Of a DNA stretch of 64,000 nucleotides, positions 7,807 through 17,595 are shown one piece after another. Both the position numbers and the translations under genes were made by a program. Source of the stretch: Oryzomonas sp. (GTDB lineage Bacteria > Desulfobacterota > Desulfuromonadia > Geobacterales > Pseudopelobacteraceae); assembly GCA_031292255.1 (NCBI GenBank), contig JARLHN010000041.1, positions 1 through 64,000 of the forward strand. The letters run 5' to 3'. The notes under the pieces are model-generated. The model worked only from the letters and a program-made list of their open reading frames with translations, had not been told where the DNA came from and did no database searches. Within the stretch, counting starts at the first letter, position 1. Every line of letters begins with the position of its first letter.

Positions 7807-8553
7807 ATGAACATTGCCATAATCACCGCCATGCCGGAGGAGACGCGGGCCGTCCTGAAGGCGACCGGTCCGGCCGAGTCCCGGAAAATCGGGGGCCTAA
7901 AGGCCTTTCGCTGCCGCACACCGCAGCACGACCTGCTGCTTGTTGAGTCCGGCATGGGCTTCAAGAATGCCGCTTTTGCCGCAGAGTCACTGCTGGGGGA
8001 GTCCCGTCCGGACCTGTTGATCTCGGCCGGGTTTTGCGGCGGCATAGCGCCGGAGCTGCGCGTCGGCGACGTGGCGGTCAGCATTGGGTTGTGTGTCGTT
8101 GCCGGGGGGGTGGTCCAGCAGGTCCCCGTGGAGATTGCCGCTGCGGGTCGTAACTTTATCGCCCGGCAGTCGCCGGCAGGCGCTCGGGTGTTCGCCAGCC
8201 TGTTTGCCGGCACTCAGTCGATCATGGCAAAAAAAGATCTTGCCCCATTGCTCCCACCCGGTGCCCCCTGCCCGGTGGTGGAGATGGAGAGTAGCGCCAT
8301 CGCCATCGTGGCCGTGGAGAACGGCATCCCCTTCCTCGGCATCCGCACCGTCAGCGATCCGGCCGACGAGGAACTGGGCTTCTCCCTGGAAGAATTCACC
8401 GACCACCACCTACGCATCCGTCCCCACAGGGTCGCCCTGACCATCCTGCGCAAACCATGGATCATACCCCAACTCATTCGTCTGGCCCGCAACAGCCGTA
8501 TCGCCGCAGACAGCCTTTCCCAGGCCGTTGCCCGCTTGCTGGCGTCCCTGTAA
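7807..8553 (+). CDS. Nucleoside phosphorylase/nucleosidase family protein (HpnG- or MTAN-like)
   Basis: The 248-residue protein shows the purine nucleoside phosphorylase superfamily layout: N-terminal MNIAIITAMPEE, a central SGMGFKNAA and ISAGFCGGI, and VVEMESSAIA, the ribose-binding signature of MTA/SAH nucleosidases. A family substrate cannot be fixed from sequence. Hopanoid-associated phosphorylases (HpnG) and 5'-methylthioadenosine/SAH nucleosidases are both plausible. AGGAG precedes the ATG. It is convergent with a CruF-like gene, and no hopanoid synthesis genes are visible nearby. Cytosolic. Confidence 0.7.
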   Translation: MNIAIITAMPEETRAVLKATGPAESRKIGGLKAFRCRTPQHDLLLVESGMGFKNAAFAAESLLGESRPDLLISAGFCGGIAPELRVGDVAVSIGLCVVAGGVVQQVPVEIAAAGRNFIARQSPAGARVFASLFAGTQSIMAKKDLAPLLPPGAPCPVVEMESSAIAIVAVENGIPFLGIRTVSDPADEELGFSLEEFTDHHLRIRPHRVALTILRKPWIIPQLIRLARNSRIAADSLSQAVARLLASL

Positions 8554-8601
8554 GCGCCTTCGCTTTCGCACAGGCACCAAGCTCGCCGGGGACGAAGTGG
8601 A

Positions 8602-9483
8602 TTAACGGGTTTTCGGTGTGGTTGCCGCCGGGGACCAGGGGTAGTCGCGGACATGTTCGCCGAACTCTTCCATGGTGTAGCGGTTGACCCGCCGCAACGC
8701 CAGCATAACGACGATCAGAAGCGGCAGGGTGTACATGAGGATGCCGCACAGGGCCATGAAACGCTCACCGATCAGGAAGGTCATGGCAATGTTGAAGATA
8801 AGCACCGACAGGTAGAGGACCGGGCCCAGCAGGGAGCGGAAAGGAAGATTGCAGACGCCATTGGGGGGATTGCCGGGGCGGCGGGCATCGATCTGCTGGA
8901 ATGCGGCCACCAGGCAAAAGCTGGTCAATAACCACCCCCAATAGTTGGAGAGCGGCACGCCGAAGTGGATGCCGTTTTCCCGGTAGCCGTAGATCTGGCC
9001 CAGGAACCAGCGCCGTCCCTGCAAGGCCACCGGATCGACCACGATATCGAGAAAGGTCTGCAGGAACGCCCCGAGAACCAGCGCCGCCAGGGAGCGGCGA
9101 ATTGTGCGCGTCTCCAGGGTGGCCAGATTCCAGCGCCAGGACTTGAGGGGCGAAAGAATGAACAGGGCCGTGGCGTAGCTGCAATAGGCCAGGAAGACGT
9201 AGGAGAGGGAGTCGAAGAACGGCACCCCGGCGACCCACAATTCCCTGCTGCTGGTGGTGTCGAGGTAGTAGTACCAGCCGTAGGGAAAGCCGGTGTTGAT
9301 GGAGAGCCACTCCGAGGCAAAGGCGATCAGGTAGCCGGCCACGGTGAAGGTTATGGTCCTGCGCCAGCCGACGTGAGGCACGCAGGCCAGAAGATAGGCC
9401 GCGAAAAAGGCAAACACGTAGGGGCGCATGGTGAAGGTGCCGATGGCTATGTCGAAAAAAGCGCTGCCGGTTGCAAATGACAT
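8602..9483 (-). CDS. Carotenoid biosynthesis (CruF/DUF422-like) integral membrane protein
   Basis: The 293-residue, very hydrophobic protein has about seven membrane segments. Conserved patches include NTGFPYGWYYY near residue 65, FFDSLSYVFLAY, and FLDIVVDPVA near 145, as in the Caroten_synth family that contains C50-carotenoid 2'',3''-hydratase CruF. GAGGT precedes the ATG. It starts eight bases after the MlaD-like gene stops, so the two are probably cotranscribed. The reaction here is unproven, and no phytoene synthase is nearby. Confidence 0.65.
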   Translation of the reverse strand: MSFATGSAFFDIAIGTFTMRPYVFAFFAAYLLACVPHVGWRRTITFTVAGYLIAFASEWLSINTGFPYGWYYYLDTTSSRELWVAGVPFFDSLSYVFLAYCSYATALFILSPLKSWRWNLATLETRTIRRSLAALVLGAFLQTFLDIVVDPVALQGRRWFLGQIYGYRENGIHFGVPLSNYWGWLLTSFCLVAAFQQIDARRPGNPPNGVCNLPFRSLLGPVLYLSVLIFNIAMTFLIGERFMALCGILMYTLPLLIVVMLALRRVNRYTMEEFGEHVRDYPWSPAATTPKTR

Positions 9484-9491
9484 GGCTGACC

Positions 9492-10541
9492 TCAGAACAA
9501 CGTGCCGATCACACTGCCGAGGACCGATATGGGCCCGGTATCCTGCAGGCCTTCCATGGCCTTTTCGGTCTTCTTGAGGGTCGATATGGCATTCAGGTAC
9601 AACTTGTCGTCATTGACCAGCTTGCCGATGGTGCCTTCGCCGTTGTTGATCTTGCGGGTGATTTCCTTGAGGTTGGCCACCGTGTCCTTCAATTCATCGT
9701 AGAGGGCCGGGTCGTTGACCAGCTTGCCGGCCGTGCCTTCACCCTTGTCGATACGCGCGGCAATGCGGTTCAGCGACCCCATGCCGTCTCGCATCTCCTT
9801 GACCGTGGCCAGGGCATCGGTGTAGAGGCGGTCATCGGTCAGAAGCTTGCCGGCCGTGCCTTCGCCCCGCTCCAGGCGGGCGCTGACCGTTTTCAGGCTG
9901 CCGGCCACGTCGCGGATGTCGTGTCCCAGCTGTTTGTCGTTCACCAGCATCCCCAGAGCGCCCTCGCCCTTGTCGATCTTGGCGGTAATGCTGGAGATGC
10001 TCTGCAAGGAGGTATTCACAGCCGTGCGGTTCTCATCCAGGATGGCGGAGATCTTCTTCAGAACCTCGTTCTGGTTGCGGTCCAGATTGACGATCAACTG
10101 CTTGGCGTCCTTGGTCAGCCCCCCCACGTTGTCCATAATGGTATCGATGCCGAACGCTTCGGTGCTTTTCAGCGTGCTGCCGGATGGGAGGTCCGGACTC
10201 GCGGGGGAACCAAAGGAGAGCCCCAGGAATTGTCCTCCCAGCATGCTCGTCGTGCGTAAGCAGGCCACCGTGTCCTTCTTGATATGGGTGCCCGGCTTGA
10301 CCTCGAAATCCACCTGCACCTGGCTGTCCTGAACGGCTATCTTGGTGATCGTCCCCACTTCGACCCCGGCCAGTTTGACGGCATCCCCCTGCTTGAGTCC
10401 GGTGGTGGAGGAGAGAAACACCTTGTAGGGGACTCCCCGGTCAAAGATCTTCCAGCGATTGCCCACTTCCAGCATCAGGCCGAACAGGATGATGCTGAGA
10501 ATAAAGAAGAGACCGACTTTTGCTTCGTGCGACAGGGGCAT
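9492..10541 (-). CDS. MlaD/MCE-family lipid-transport protein with repeated GEGxxGKL motifs
   Basis: I start the gene at the ATG at 10541 (MPLSHEAKVG, with GGAG upstream). This gives 349 residues with one N-terminal anchor (about 9-26) and an MCE domain (about 36-115, containing GLKQGDAVKLAGVEVG). The C-terminal half carries four copies of an [ILN]xxGEGxxGxLxxD motif within a helical tail. MCE proteins are substrate-binding parts of ABC systems moving phospholipids between the membranes. The permease and ATPase are not adjacent, so its partner is elsewhere. The next gene downstream is the CruF-like membrane protein. Confidence 0.8.
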   Translation of the reverse strand: MPLSHEAKVGLFFILSIILFGLMLEVGNRWKIFDRGVPYKVFLSSTTGLKQGDAVKLAGVEVGTITKIAVQDSQVQVDFEVKPGTHIKKDTVACLRTTSMLGGQFLGLSFGSPASPDLPSGSTLKSTEAFGIDTIMDNVGGLTKDAKQLIVNLDRNQNEVLKKISAILDENRTAVNTSLQSISSITAKIDKGEGALGMLVNDKQLGHDIRDVAGSLKTVSARLERGEGTAGKLLTDDRLYTDALATVKEMRDGMGSLNRIAARIDKGEGTAGKLVNDPALYDELKDTVANLKEITRKINNGEGTIGKLVNDDKLYLNAISTLKKTEKAMEGLQDTGPISVLGSVIGTLF

Positions 10542-10723
10542 ACATGATTCTCCTACCGTGGCATGACCGACCATATCCAGATGTATCCGACCCGCCATTA
10601 TACCCATCAACAACAGGTTAGCAATCATATTGTGTTTTTGCGATGTTCCCGTTATTCTGTTCCTGAATCCACGGCACTTTCACGGATTCGAGTGGTCCCC
10701 ATATTCGACCAGGAGGGTACTGC

Positions 10724-11950
10724 ATGGTTTCATTCGAAGAAGCCCGGAACGTCATTCTCTCCTCCGTGTCCGCCGTTGGCGCGGAGCACATCCATCTGCT
10801 GGACGCCGCAGGGCGGATATTGGCCGAAGATATGGCCGCGCCGTGGGACATGCCATTGTGGGACAACTCGGCCATGGACGGCTATGCCGTAAATTCCGCC
10901 GATTGCGCCACAGTTCCCTGCAAGCTGCGGGTAAGCGCCTTCCTGCCGGCGGGCGCCCGGGCCGAGGACGTGCGCGTGGAACAGGGGTGTGCCGTCAGGA
11001 TCATGACCGGCGCGCCCACCCCCGAGGGATGCAATGCGGTCGTGCCGGTGGAGGAAACCGATAACGGCGACCATGAGGTAATCCTGCGGGAACCGGTCAG
11101 GAGAGGGCAGCACATCCGCATCAGGGGCGAGGACGTTGCAGCGGGGGCGACCTTTGCCCGTGCCGGCGCGATCATACGCCCCCCGGAGGCGAACATGCTG
11201 GCCAGCCTCGGCATGGCGCTGGTGCCGGTCTATCGCCGGCCCACCGTGGCGATCCTCTCCACCGGCGACGAGCTTGTGGAACTGGGCATAACACCGGGTC
11301 CGGGCGAAATCGTCAACAGCAACGCCCTGTCGTTGGCAACCGCTGTGCGGGAAACCGGCGCAATGCCGCTGATTATCGGCATCGCGCGGGATACGCGGGC
11401 AAGCCACCTGGAGAAGCTGCAGGAAGGACTGAAGGCCGATGTACTTATTACCTCGGCCGGCATCTCGGCCGGCGACCGCGACCTGGTGCGCGAGGCGCTT
11501 GAAGAGTTGGGGGTGCGGCTACTCTTCTGGCAGGTCGGCATCAAGCCGGGCGGACCGACGGCCTTTGCCCTGCACGGTACGACACCCGTATTCTCGCTGC
11601 CCGGCAACCCGGTCTCCACCATGATCACCTTCGAGGAATTCGTGCGGCCGGCACTGCTCAAAATGCAGGGGCATCACCGTGTGCTGCGGCCGCTCTTCAA
11701 GGCCGTCCTGCGCGAGGAGTTGCGCAAAAAGCCGGGCAAGGTCCAGATCGTGCGCATCCGCCTGGAGCGGGAAGACGGGCGCTGGTACGCCGCGTCGGCC
11801 GGAGATCAGCGGACCTCGATCACAAGGACCATGGTGGACGCCGAGGCCGTCGCCGTCCTGCCCGCCGGCAGCACCTGTTTCACGGCCGGCGACGAGGTGG
11901 ACGCGCACTTTTACGGGAATCATATCGACCTATTGGAGGCAACCCCATGA
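10724..11950 (+). CDS. moeA: Molybdopterin molybdenumtransferase MoeA
   Basis: The 408-residue protein has the full MoeA order: N-terminal DNSAMDGYAV near residue 48, VRIMTGAPTPEG near 90, the MoCF domain with STGDELVELG near 180 and TSAGISAGDRD near 240, SLPGNPVS near 292, and a C-terminal beta domain. It inserts molybdate into adenylated molybdopterin in the last step of Moco synthesis, in the cytoplasm. An AGGAGG-like site precedes the ATG. Its stop overlaps the start of nfo (ATGA), so the pair is translationally coupled although the functions are unrelated. Confidence 0.93.
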   Translation: MVSFEEARNVILSSVSAVGAEHIHLLDAAGRILAEDMAAPWDMPLWDNSAMDGYAVNSADCATVPCKLRVSAFLPAGARAEDVRVEQGCAVRIMTGAPTPEGCNAVVPVEETDNGDHEVILREPVRRGQHIRIRGEDVAAGATFARAGAIIRPPEANMLASLGMALVPVYRRPTVAILSTGDELVELGITPGPGEIVNSNALSLATAVRETGAMPLIIGIARDTRASHLEKLQEGLKADVLITSAGISAGDRDLVREALEELGVRLLFWQVGIKPGGPTAFALHGTTPVFSLPGNPVSTMITFEEFVRPALLKMQGHHRVLRPLFKAVLREELRKKPGKVQIVRIRLEREDGRWYAASAGDQRTSITRTMVDAEAVAVLPAGSTCFTAGDEVDAHFYGNHIDLLEATP

Positions 11951-12801
11951 ACGACTATCTCGGCGCCCACATGTCCATCGCCGGCGGCCTGCACCTGGCC
12001 ATTGACCGGGCCGTTGCCGCCGGCTGCGGCGTGGTGCAGATCTTCACCCGCAACTCGAACCAGTGGAAGGGCAAGGCGATCAGCGAGGCCGATGCGACCC
12101 TGTTCCGGGAAAAGTTCGCCGCCTCCGGCCTAGCCGAGGTCGTTTCCCACGACATCTACCTGATCAACCTGGCGGCGCCTCCCGGCGAGGGACGGGACAA
12201 GAGCCTGGCCGCCTTCCGGGACGAGTTGGAGACCTGCGCCCGGCTCGGCATCGCCAAGGTGGTCATGCACCCCGGCTCACACCTGGCCGACTCGCCGGAG
12301 ACCGGCCTGGGTCGAGTGGTCGAGGCCTTTGACCACCTGTTCCGCGAGGTGCCGCAGTTCGAGGGAAAGGTGCTGCTGGAGACGACCGCCGGCCAGGGGA
12401 CCAACCTTGGAAGGACCTTCGAGGAGTTGCAGGTAATCATCGACGGATCGAAATTTCCGGAGAAATTCGGCGTCTGCTTCGATACGTGCCACACCTTTGC
12501 CGCGGGCTACGACACCGCTACGGAGGCAGGTTACGCCGATACCATGGAACAGTTCGACCGCATCATCGGCCTGGGGCTGTTGCAATGCTTCCATTTCAAC
12601 GACTCGAAAAAGGGGCTCGGCTCCCGCGTGGACCGGCACGACCACATCGGCCAGGGTGCCCTGGGGTTGAACCCGTTCCGCTTCATCCTCAACGACCCGC
12701 GTTTTGCCGCTGTCCCCAAGATCCTGGAGACCCCCAAGGGCGACAACGACGAGATGGACGCAGTGAATCTGGGGGTGCTGCGGGGGTTGGTGAAGGCATA
12801 G
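11947..12801 (+). CDS. nfo: Endonuclease IV (AP endonuclease)
   Basis: The 284-residue protein shows the zinc-cluster motifs of endonuclease IV in order: LGAHMSIAGGL, VVMHPGSH, LETTAGQG, FDTCHTFAAGYD, CFHFNDSK and VDRHDHIGQG. Length matches the family. It cleaves 5' to abasic sites in base excision repair. The ATG overlaps the moeA stop by four bases. A dispersed repeat follows 11 bases after the stop. Confidence 0.93.
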   Translation: MNDYLGAHMSIAGGLHLAIDRAVAAGCGVVQIFTRNSNQWKGKAISEADATLFREKFAASGLAEVVSHDIYLINLAAPPGEGRDKSLAAFRDELETCARLGIAKVVMHPGSHLADSPETGLGRVVEAFDHLFREVPQFEGKVLLETTAGQGTNLGRTFEELQVIIDGSKFPEKFGVCFDTCHTFAAGYDTATEAGYADTMEQFDRIIGLGLLQCFHFNDSKKGLGSRVDRHDHIGQGALGLNPFRFILNDPRFAAVPKILETPKGDNDEMDAVNLGVLRGLVKA

Positions 12802-12812
12802 TTCGACCTTGG

Positions 12813-12950
12813 CAGGTTGTTGAAAATCATCATGAGGAGGCCGTTATGCAAGGCGCAAGCGAGCGATAAAGCGAGGCGTCTCGGTACGTTGAGCCTTTGA
12901 GCGAGCAACAGCGACGCAGAACAGCCCCGCAGTAGATTTTCAACAACCTG
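12813..12950. repeat. Dispersed repeat with complementary CAGGTTGTTGAAAAT ends
   Basis: The 138-bp unit begins with CAGGTTGTTGAAAAT (12813-12827) and ends with its exact complement (12936-12950). Inside are GGCGCAAGCGAGC, GGTACGTTGAG and CGAGCAACAGCGACGCAG blocks. The copy after galU (36117-36250) shares the GGTACGTTGAG core and a variant AACAACCTG end. It fills the space between convergent nfo and the HD-nuclease gene, touching the latter's stop codon, and could fold into a long hairpin and act as a bidirectional terminator. Confidence 0.7.
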
Positions 12951-14066
12951 TCAAAACAGGTCCAGATTCTCCAGCGCCTTCAGAGGCTGATTGCTGAATC
13001 CCGGTTTTTCTTCCCGCTGCGCCGGTCGGGCAACGGGCTGCACCTGAATGACCGGCTCCGCCGCCTCTGGCGCCGGTTCCTCGCACTCCTCGCAAACAGC
13101 CTCGCGCTCCCCTTCCATGCCGTTACCCTTGAAAAAATAGCGGTCATACAGCCGGTGGTGGGACGTCCAGCGTGAACTGCTGGCGCTTTCCCGGGCGATA
13201 TGGGACTGGATGCCGTTGATCTTGGAATCCATGTCGTCCAGGTAGTTGAGGATGGTGGCCTCTACGGTCTTGGGGCGTTTGGGAGAACCATACTCGTATT
13301 GGCCGTGGTGGGAGAGGAGCATGTGCTTGAGCAGCATGGACAACTCCCGCGGAAAGCCCTCCACTAGGCGGATCTTGTCCTCCACCAACTCCACGCCGAT
13401 GGTGATGTGTCCCAACAGTTTCCCCTCGTCGGTGTAATCGAAAGCGCGTTCATAGCTCATCTCATGGATCTTGCCGACGTCATGCAACAGCGCCCCGACC
13501 ACCAGCAGGTCTTCGTTGATCCCCTCGTACTGCGGCACAATGGTCTTGACCAGCCTGACGACCGAAAGCGAGTGTTCCATGAGCCCGCCCAGGTAGACAT
13601 GGTGCATCCCCTTGGCGGCCGGCGCCGTACGGTACTTGGACATGAGGGGCTCATCCGCCAGGAACGTCTCCATGAGCCCCTTGAGATGAGGATCAACGAT
13701 GGCAGCCACCACCGCATCCAGTTCCCGGCGCATGTCGTTGCCGTCGCGGGGAGACTCGGGCAGGAAGTCGGCCAGATTGACCCCCTCCTCGGCGATCTTG
13801 GTGATCTCGGCCACCACCACCTGCATCTTGTTCAGATAGACCGATGCCTTGCCGCGCACCTGCACGAAATCATCCCGCTCAAAGAGCTTGTCCAGCGCAT
13901 CGACGTTGTCCCAGATCTTGGCGTCCACCTCGCCGCTCTTGTCCATCAGACGCAGGTTCATGTAGGGCTTGCCGTTCTTGGCCATGGCCATGATCTTTTC
14001 CTTGACCAGGAAAACGGCGGTGACCGGGTCGCGGTCCTTTATGTCGGCTACGAATTGTTTTGCCAC
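12951..14066 (-). CDS. OB-fold plus HD-domain 3'-5' exoribonuclease (YhaM-like)
   Basis: The 371-residue protein has an N-terminal OB-fold nucleic-acid domain (about 10-100, with LRLMDKSGEVDAKIWD). An HD phosphohydrolase domain follows (about 155-295), with MEHSLSVVRL, LLHDVGKI (the HD pair) and LLSHHGQYEYG. The order matches YhaM, a 3'-5' exonuclease. The C-terminal 50 residues are Pro/Glu-rich and unique. It has its own intergenic region upstream. Its stop codon abuts the dispersed repeat. Confidence 0.8.
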   Translation of the reverse strand: MAKQFVADIKDRDPVTAVFLVKEKIMAMAKNGKPYMNLRLMDKSGEVDAKIWDNVDALDKLFERDDFVQVRGKASVYLNKMQVVVAEITKIAEEGVNLADFLPESPRDGNDMRRELDAVVAAIVDPHLKGLMETFLADEPLMSKYRTAPAAKGMHHVYLGGLMEHSLSVVRLVKTIVPQYEGINEDLLVVGALLHDVGKIHEMSYERAFDYTDEGKLLGHITIGVELVEDKIRLVEGFPRELSMLLKHMLLSHHGQYEYGSPKRPKTVEATILNYLDDMDSKINGIQSHIARESASSSRWTSHHRLYDRYFFKGNGMEGEREAVCEECEEPAPEAAEPVIQVQPVARPAQREEKPGFSNQPLKALENLDLF

Positions 14067-14106
14067 GTGGCGCTCCTTTTACGTTACGAATACAGACTTG
14101 TACAGA

Positions 14107-14141
14107 GAACTTGTCCGTGAATAAGCTTTGCGGATAAGTTC
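14107..14141. repeat. Inverted repeat upstream of the HD nuclease
   Basis: GAACTTGTCCG and CGGATAAGTTC pair in 10 of 11 positions around a 13-base loop, 41 bases before the gene start. No T-run follows on either strand, so an operator or leader hairpin is more likely than a terminator. Confidence 0.35.
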
Positions 14142-14253
14142 TTGGTTCATCAGGGGGGCGGAAGGGCATCCTGAAAATAACATGTACCACGGAGAACGGG
14201 GAGGGTCACGGAGAAAATCGACAAAAGGCCCGTTACCCGCCGTTTCATCCTGT

Positions 14254-15867
14254 TTATCCCCTTCTGACCTTACCGCTTGTATCGGCTTCACGGAGCCTTT
14301 CCGCAATGGTATCCGCGATTCTGATGCCGTCGATGGCCGAGCTCATGATGCCGCCGGCATAGCCGGCCCCCTCGCCCGCCGGGTACAGCCCCGCGAGTCC
14401 GGTCGATTCGTAGCGTTCATTGCGCAGTATCCGCACCGGGGCCGACGTGCGGGACTCGATGCCGACCAGGGTGGCCTCGGCGGTGATGAAGCCCCGCAGC
14501 TTGCGCCCGAACTCGCTGATCCCTTCCCGCAGGGTCTGGGTTATGAATGGCGGCAGCACTGTAGCCAGGTCGGCTTCGACGATGCCGGGCCGGTAGCTGG
14601 ACGAGAGCAAGCCCTTGCCCGGCAGCCCCATGAAGCCCATCAGGTTGCCGGCCGGGGCACGGTAGCCTCCCCCGCCGGCCTGGAAGGCCTGTTGCTCCCA
14701 ATGGCGCTGGAACCTGACGCCGGCCAGCGGGTCTGCGCCGCCGAAATCGGCCGGGGTGACGTTCACCACCAGGGCGCTGTTGGCGAACGGGGTATTGCGC
14801 ATCTGGCCGCTCATGCCGTTGGTGACCACGCCTCCTTCTTCGGATGCGCCGCCAATGACCACGCCGCCGGGGCACATGCAGAAGGAATAGGCGCTCCGGC
14901 CGGTGGCGTTGTTGTTCCAGGTAACTGCATAATCGGCCGCCGGCAGGTTGGGGTGGCGCGGGCCGCCATACTGGATCCGGTCGATCAGTGCCTGGGGATG
15001 CTCCACCCTCAGGCCCATGGCAAAGGCCTTGCGCTCCAGCGGCACCTTGCGCCGTTCCAGCAGTTCGTAGGTATCCCGCGCGCTGTGGCCGCTGGCCAGG
15101 ACAAGGAGATCGCACGGCAACTCCGTCTCCCCATTGACAATGACCGCGGAAACGGCTCCGCCGGCGACGACGATATCGGTCAGCCGGCAGCCGAAACGTA
15201 TCCCGAACCCCTTCTCCAACAGGTGCCTTCGTATGGCGCTGACGACCGTGCGCAAACGATCGGTGCCGATATGGGGTTTGGCCAGATAGCGGATTTCGGG
15301 CGGCGCCCCGAAACCGGCCATCTGCCCCAGCACCCAGGGTACCAGCGGATCTTTTGATCGGCAGGTCAGCTTGCCGTCCGAGAAGGTGCCGGCGCCCCCC
15401 TCGCCGAATTGAACATTGCTCTCCGGGTCGAGCAGCCCTGCCTTCCAGAATTTCCGGACATCAAGGCTGCGCTGCTCCACAGCCTGACCCCGCTCGATAA
15501 CCGTAGCGGTCAGGCCGTACTCGGCCAAACGCAGCGCCGTGAACAGCCCGGCGGGGCCGCTGCCGACAATAACGATCCGCTGCAGCGCCTTGACCGGTGC
15601 GAAGACGTTCGGCAACGATTCCGGCTGCCACTCCAGGTCCGGTTCGGAGGCCAAACGGGCCAGCAGGGGTGCGTCGTCGGCAAGTGAGAATGATACGGTA
15701 TATATGACCTTGACGCGGGGCTTGCGCCGGGCGTCGATACCTTTGCGGAGGATGCGGAAGTCTCGCAGTGCCGCAGGTGGGACGTCGAGCTGCAATGAAA
15801 CAAGCTCGGGCAGGCGGTCTTCCCCGTCATGCGGCGAAATGGTGAGGTTACGATAGATAAACGGCAT
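14254..15867 (-). CDS. FAD-dependent dehydrogenase (COG2509 type)
   Basis: The 537-residue protein has a ~95-residue N-terminal domain of the kind that precedes the FAD domain in this family. Next come the dinucleotide-binding VGSGPAGLFTALRLAE (about 100-115), FGEGGAGTFSDGKL, an ASGHSARDTYELL segment, the cysteine-containing CMCPGGVV, and the terminal PAGEGAGYAGGI FAD signature. The substrate of the family is unknown. It starts three bases after the receiver gene stops and ends a long minus-strand gene run. Confidence 0.8.
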   Translation of the reverse strand: MPFIYRNLTISPHDGEDRLPELVSLQLDVPPAALRDFRILRKGIDARRKPRVKVIYTVSFSLADDAPLLARLASEPDLEWQPESLPNVFAPVKALQRIVIVGSGPAGLFTALRLAEYGLTATVIERGQAVEQRSLDVRKFWKAGLLDPESNVQFGEGGAGTFSDGKLTCRSKDPLVPWVLGQMAGFGAPPEIRYLAKPHIGTDRLRTVVSAIRRHLLEKGFGIRFGCRLTDIVVAGGAVSAVIVNGETELPCDLLVLASGHSARDTYELLERRKVPLERKAFAMGLRVEHPQALIDRIQYGGPRHPNLPAADYAVTWNNNATGRSAYSFCMCPGGVVIGGASEEGGVVTNGMSGQMRNTPFANSALVVNVTPADFGGADPLAGVRFQRHWEQQAFQAGGGGYRAPAGNLMGFMGLPGKGLLSSSYRPGIVEADLATVLPPFITQTLREGISEFGRKLRGFITAEATLVGIESRTSAPVRILRNERYESTGLAGLYPAGEGAGYAGGIMSSAIDGIRIADTIAERLREADTSGKVRRG

Positions 15868-15870
15868 CCG

Positions 15871-16284
15871 TCAGCCTTGCTGAAACCTTTTCCGCTCCAG
15901 GAGCTGTTCGACGATAATGACGATATCCACCGCTTTGGTGGACTTGGGGATATGCACCTTGGCACCCATGTCGGGGGCATCGTGCTCGTGGGGAGGCTCA
16001 TGAAACATGGAGGTCAACATGACAATCACCGGTTGTTTGTCACCCGACAGGCGGCCGATCTCCATGCAGGTGCTGACGCCTCCCATACGCGGCATCACCA
16101 GGTCGGAGATCACGACATCAGGGGCCTTTTCCAGGAAGAGCTTGATCCCCTCAATGCCGTCACTGGCGTTAATTGCCGTAAACCCGTTCTCGTTGAAGGT
16201 GTCGGAAAGCACCTTCTGGAAAAAAGGGTCGTCGTCGATGATCAGGATTTTTCCGCGTGATTCCTTCATGGTTGGCCCATCCAA
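15871..16284 (-). CDS. Stand-alone receiver-domain response regulator
   Basis: The 137-residue protein is a single REC domain: acidic pocket IIDDD, phosphoacceptor in VISDLVMPRMGG, signalling MLTS, and lysine in HIPKS. There is no output domain, so it acts by protein contact. The start could also be the ATG at 16269 (MKESRGK); neither has a good ribosome site. It follows the REC-histidine kinase gene and is a plausible phosphotransfer partner of it. Confidence 0.85.
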   Translation of the reverse strand: MDGPTMKESRGKILIIDDDPFFQKVLSDTFNENGFTAINASDGIEGIKLFLEKAPDVVISDLVMPRMGGVSTCMEIGRLSGDKQPVIVMLTSMFHEPPHEHDAPDMGAKVHIPKSTKAVDIVIIVEQLLERKRFQQG

Positions 16285-16361
16285 GGGGAAATAAGGCTAA
16301 CTATATCCACTTATTGCGGAAAAGAAAAGTGGAATGCTCACGGTTTTCGGATTTGATCGCT

Positions 16362-17555
16362 TCAGGCTTGAAAAACGGCAGGAAATTCCAGACGAAAAAC
16401 CGTCCCTTCCGGTGAACTCTTCTCAATCGCAATGCTTCCCTGGTAAAGTCGGGCGATGCGCCGGACCACCGGCAGCCCCATACCGGTGCCACGGGACTTG
16501 GTGGTAAAAAACGGCTCGAAGATGTTCGGCAGGGTATCGGCCGGGATACCACCTCCACTGTCGCCGACCTTGACCACCACCCGGCCTCCTTCTTCGTAAA
16601 TCTCAATATCGAGTCGGCCGCCGCCGGGCATCACGTCCAGAGCGTTCAGGAACAGGTTGGTGAAGATCTGCTCCAACTCCGCCGGATCGGCCTTGATGGC
16701 CGGCGGCACGCCGTGATAACGCCGCTCGACACGGATGTTGCCGGTTTCAATCTGGGGGGAAAAGGCGTCGATGGCATTATCCACGACCCGGTCGATCTGC
16801 ACCTCCGAGGAGATACTTCGGCTGCGACGGGAGGCGCCCAAAAGTTTGGAGATGATGGAGTCGATCCGATCGACCTCCTTGAGGACCTTGTCCAGGTAAT
16901 CCGTTTGCTCCAGGTCGGCGCTGTTCTGGCGCATCAGCTGCACAAAGAGCGAGATGGTATTGAGCGGATTGCGGATCTCATGGGCCATGCCGGCTGAAAG
17001 GTAGCCCAGCGCGGCCAGTTTTTCGGATTGGGCGATCTCGGACTGGGCCTTTTGCAGCGCTTCCGTTTTCTCTCGAACCCGCTTCTGCAATTCCTGGTTC
17101 CAGTTGTCGATCTCTTCGACTAGCCGCGCTTGCTCCCGCTGCAGCGCCTTGTTGTGGAGCTCGATATCCCGGATTCGCAGGACACTGTCGAGGCGTTCCA
17201 GCAGGCTGCGGTTGTTGAACGGCTTGAGAATGTATTCGGAAGCCCCTCCCTTCATCAGTTCAACGGCAAGCTCTTCGTTCCCCTTGCCGGTAAACATGAT
17301 GACATAGGTGTCCGGATAACACGCTTTGATCTCCCGCAAGGCCGCAAGGCCGTCCATCTCGGGCATCATGTAGTCCAAGAGCACCAATTCCGGCGCTTGG
17401 GAAGAGATGATTTCCATCCCCTGCCGGGCGGTGGAGGCGGTAAGCGCATGATAACCCTTGCGTGTGAGGATCAGGCTGGTGAGTTCGAGGATATTGGGGT
17501 CGTCGTCGATGACGACGACCGTTGCCTTACTATCGGAAGAAGGTGTGGTGCTCAT
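16362..17555 (-). CDS. Receiver-histidine kinase hybrid without membrane segments
   Basis: The 397-residue protein has an N-terminal REC domain (about 11-125; [16 protein letters not shown]), a coiled coil (about 130-180), a HisKA dimerisation helix with the phosphoacceptor in [10 protein letters not shown] near residue 193, and an HATPase domain (N-box [13 protein letters not shown]1 [25 protein letters not shown]). It is cytoplasmic. The order REC-HK suggests the kinase is controlled by phosphorylation from another kinase. It lies between usp and a single receiver on the same strand with short gaps. Confidence 0.88.
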   Translation of the reverse strand: MSTTPSSDSKATVVVIDDDPNILELTSLILTRKGYHALTASTARQGMEIISSQAPELVLLDYMMPEMDGLAALREIKACYPDTYVIMFTGKGNEELAVELMKGGASEYILKPFNNRSLLERLDSVLRIRDIELHNKALQREQARLVEEIDNWNQELQKRVREKTEALQKAQSEIAQSEKLAALGYLSAGMAHEIRNPLNTISLFVQLMRQNSADLEQTDYLDKVLKEVDRIDSIISKLLGASRRSRSISSEVQIDRVVDNAIDAFSPQIETGNIRVERRYHGVPPAIKADPAELEQIFTNLFLNALDVMPGGGRLDIEIYEEGGRVVVKVGDSGGGIPADTLPNIFEPFFTTKSRGTGMGLPVVRRIARLYQGSIAIEKSSPEGTVFRLEFPAVFQA

Positions 17556-17595
17556 AGCGAAAAACGCCGGGCAAAAACGGTGTCCGGCGCACCGT

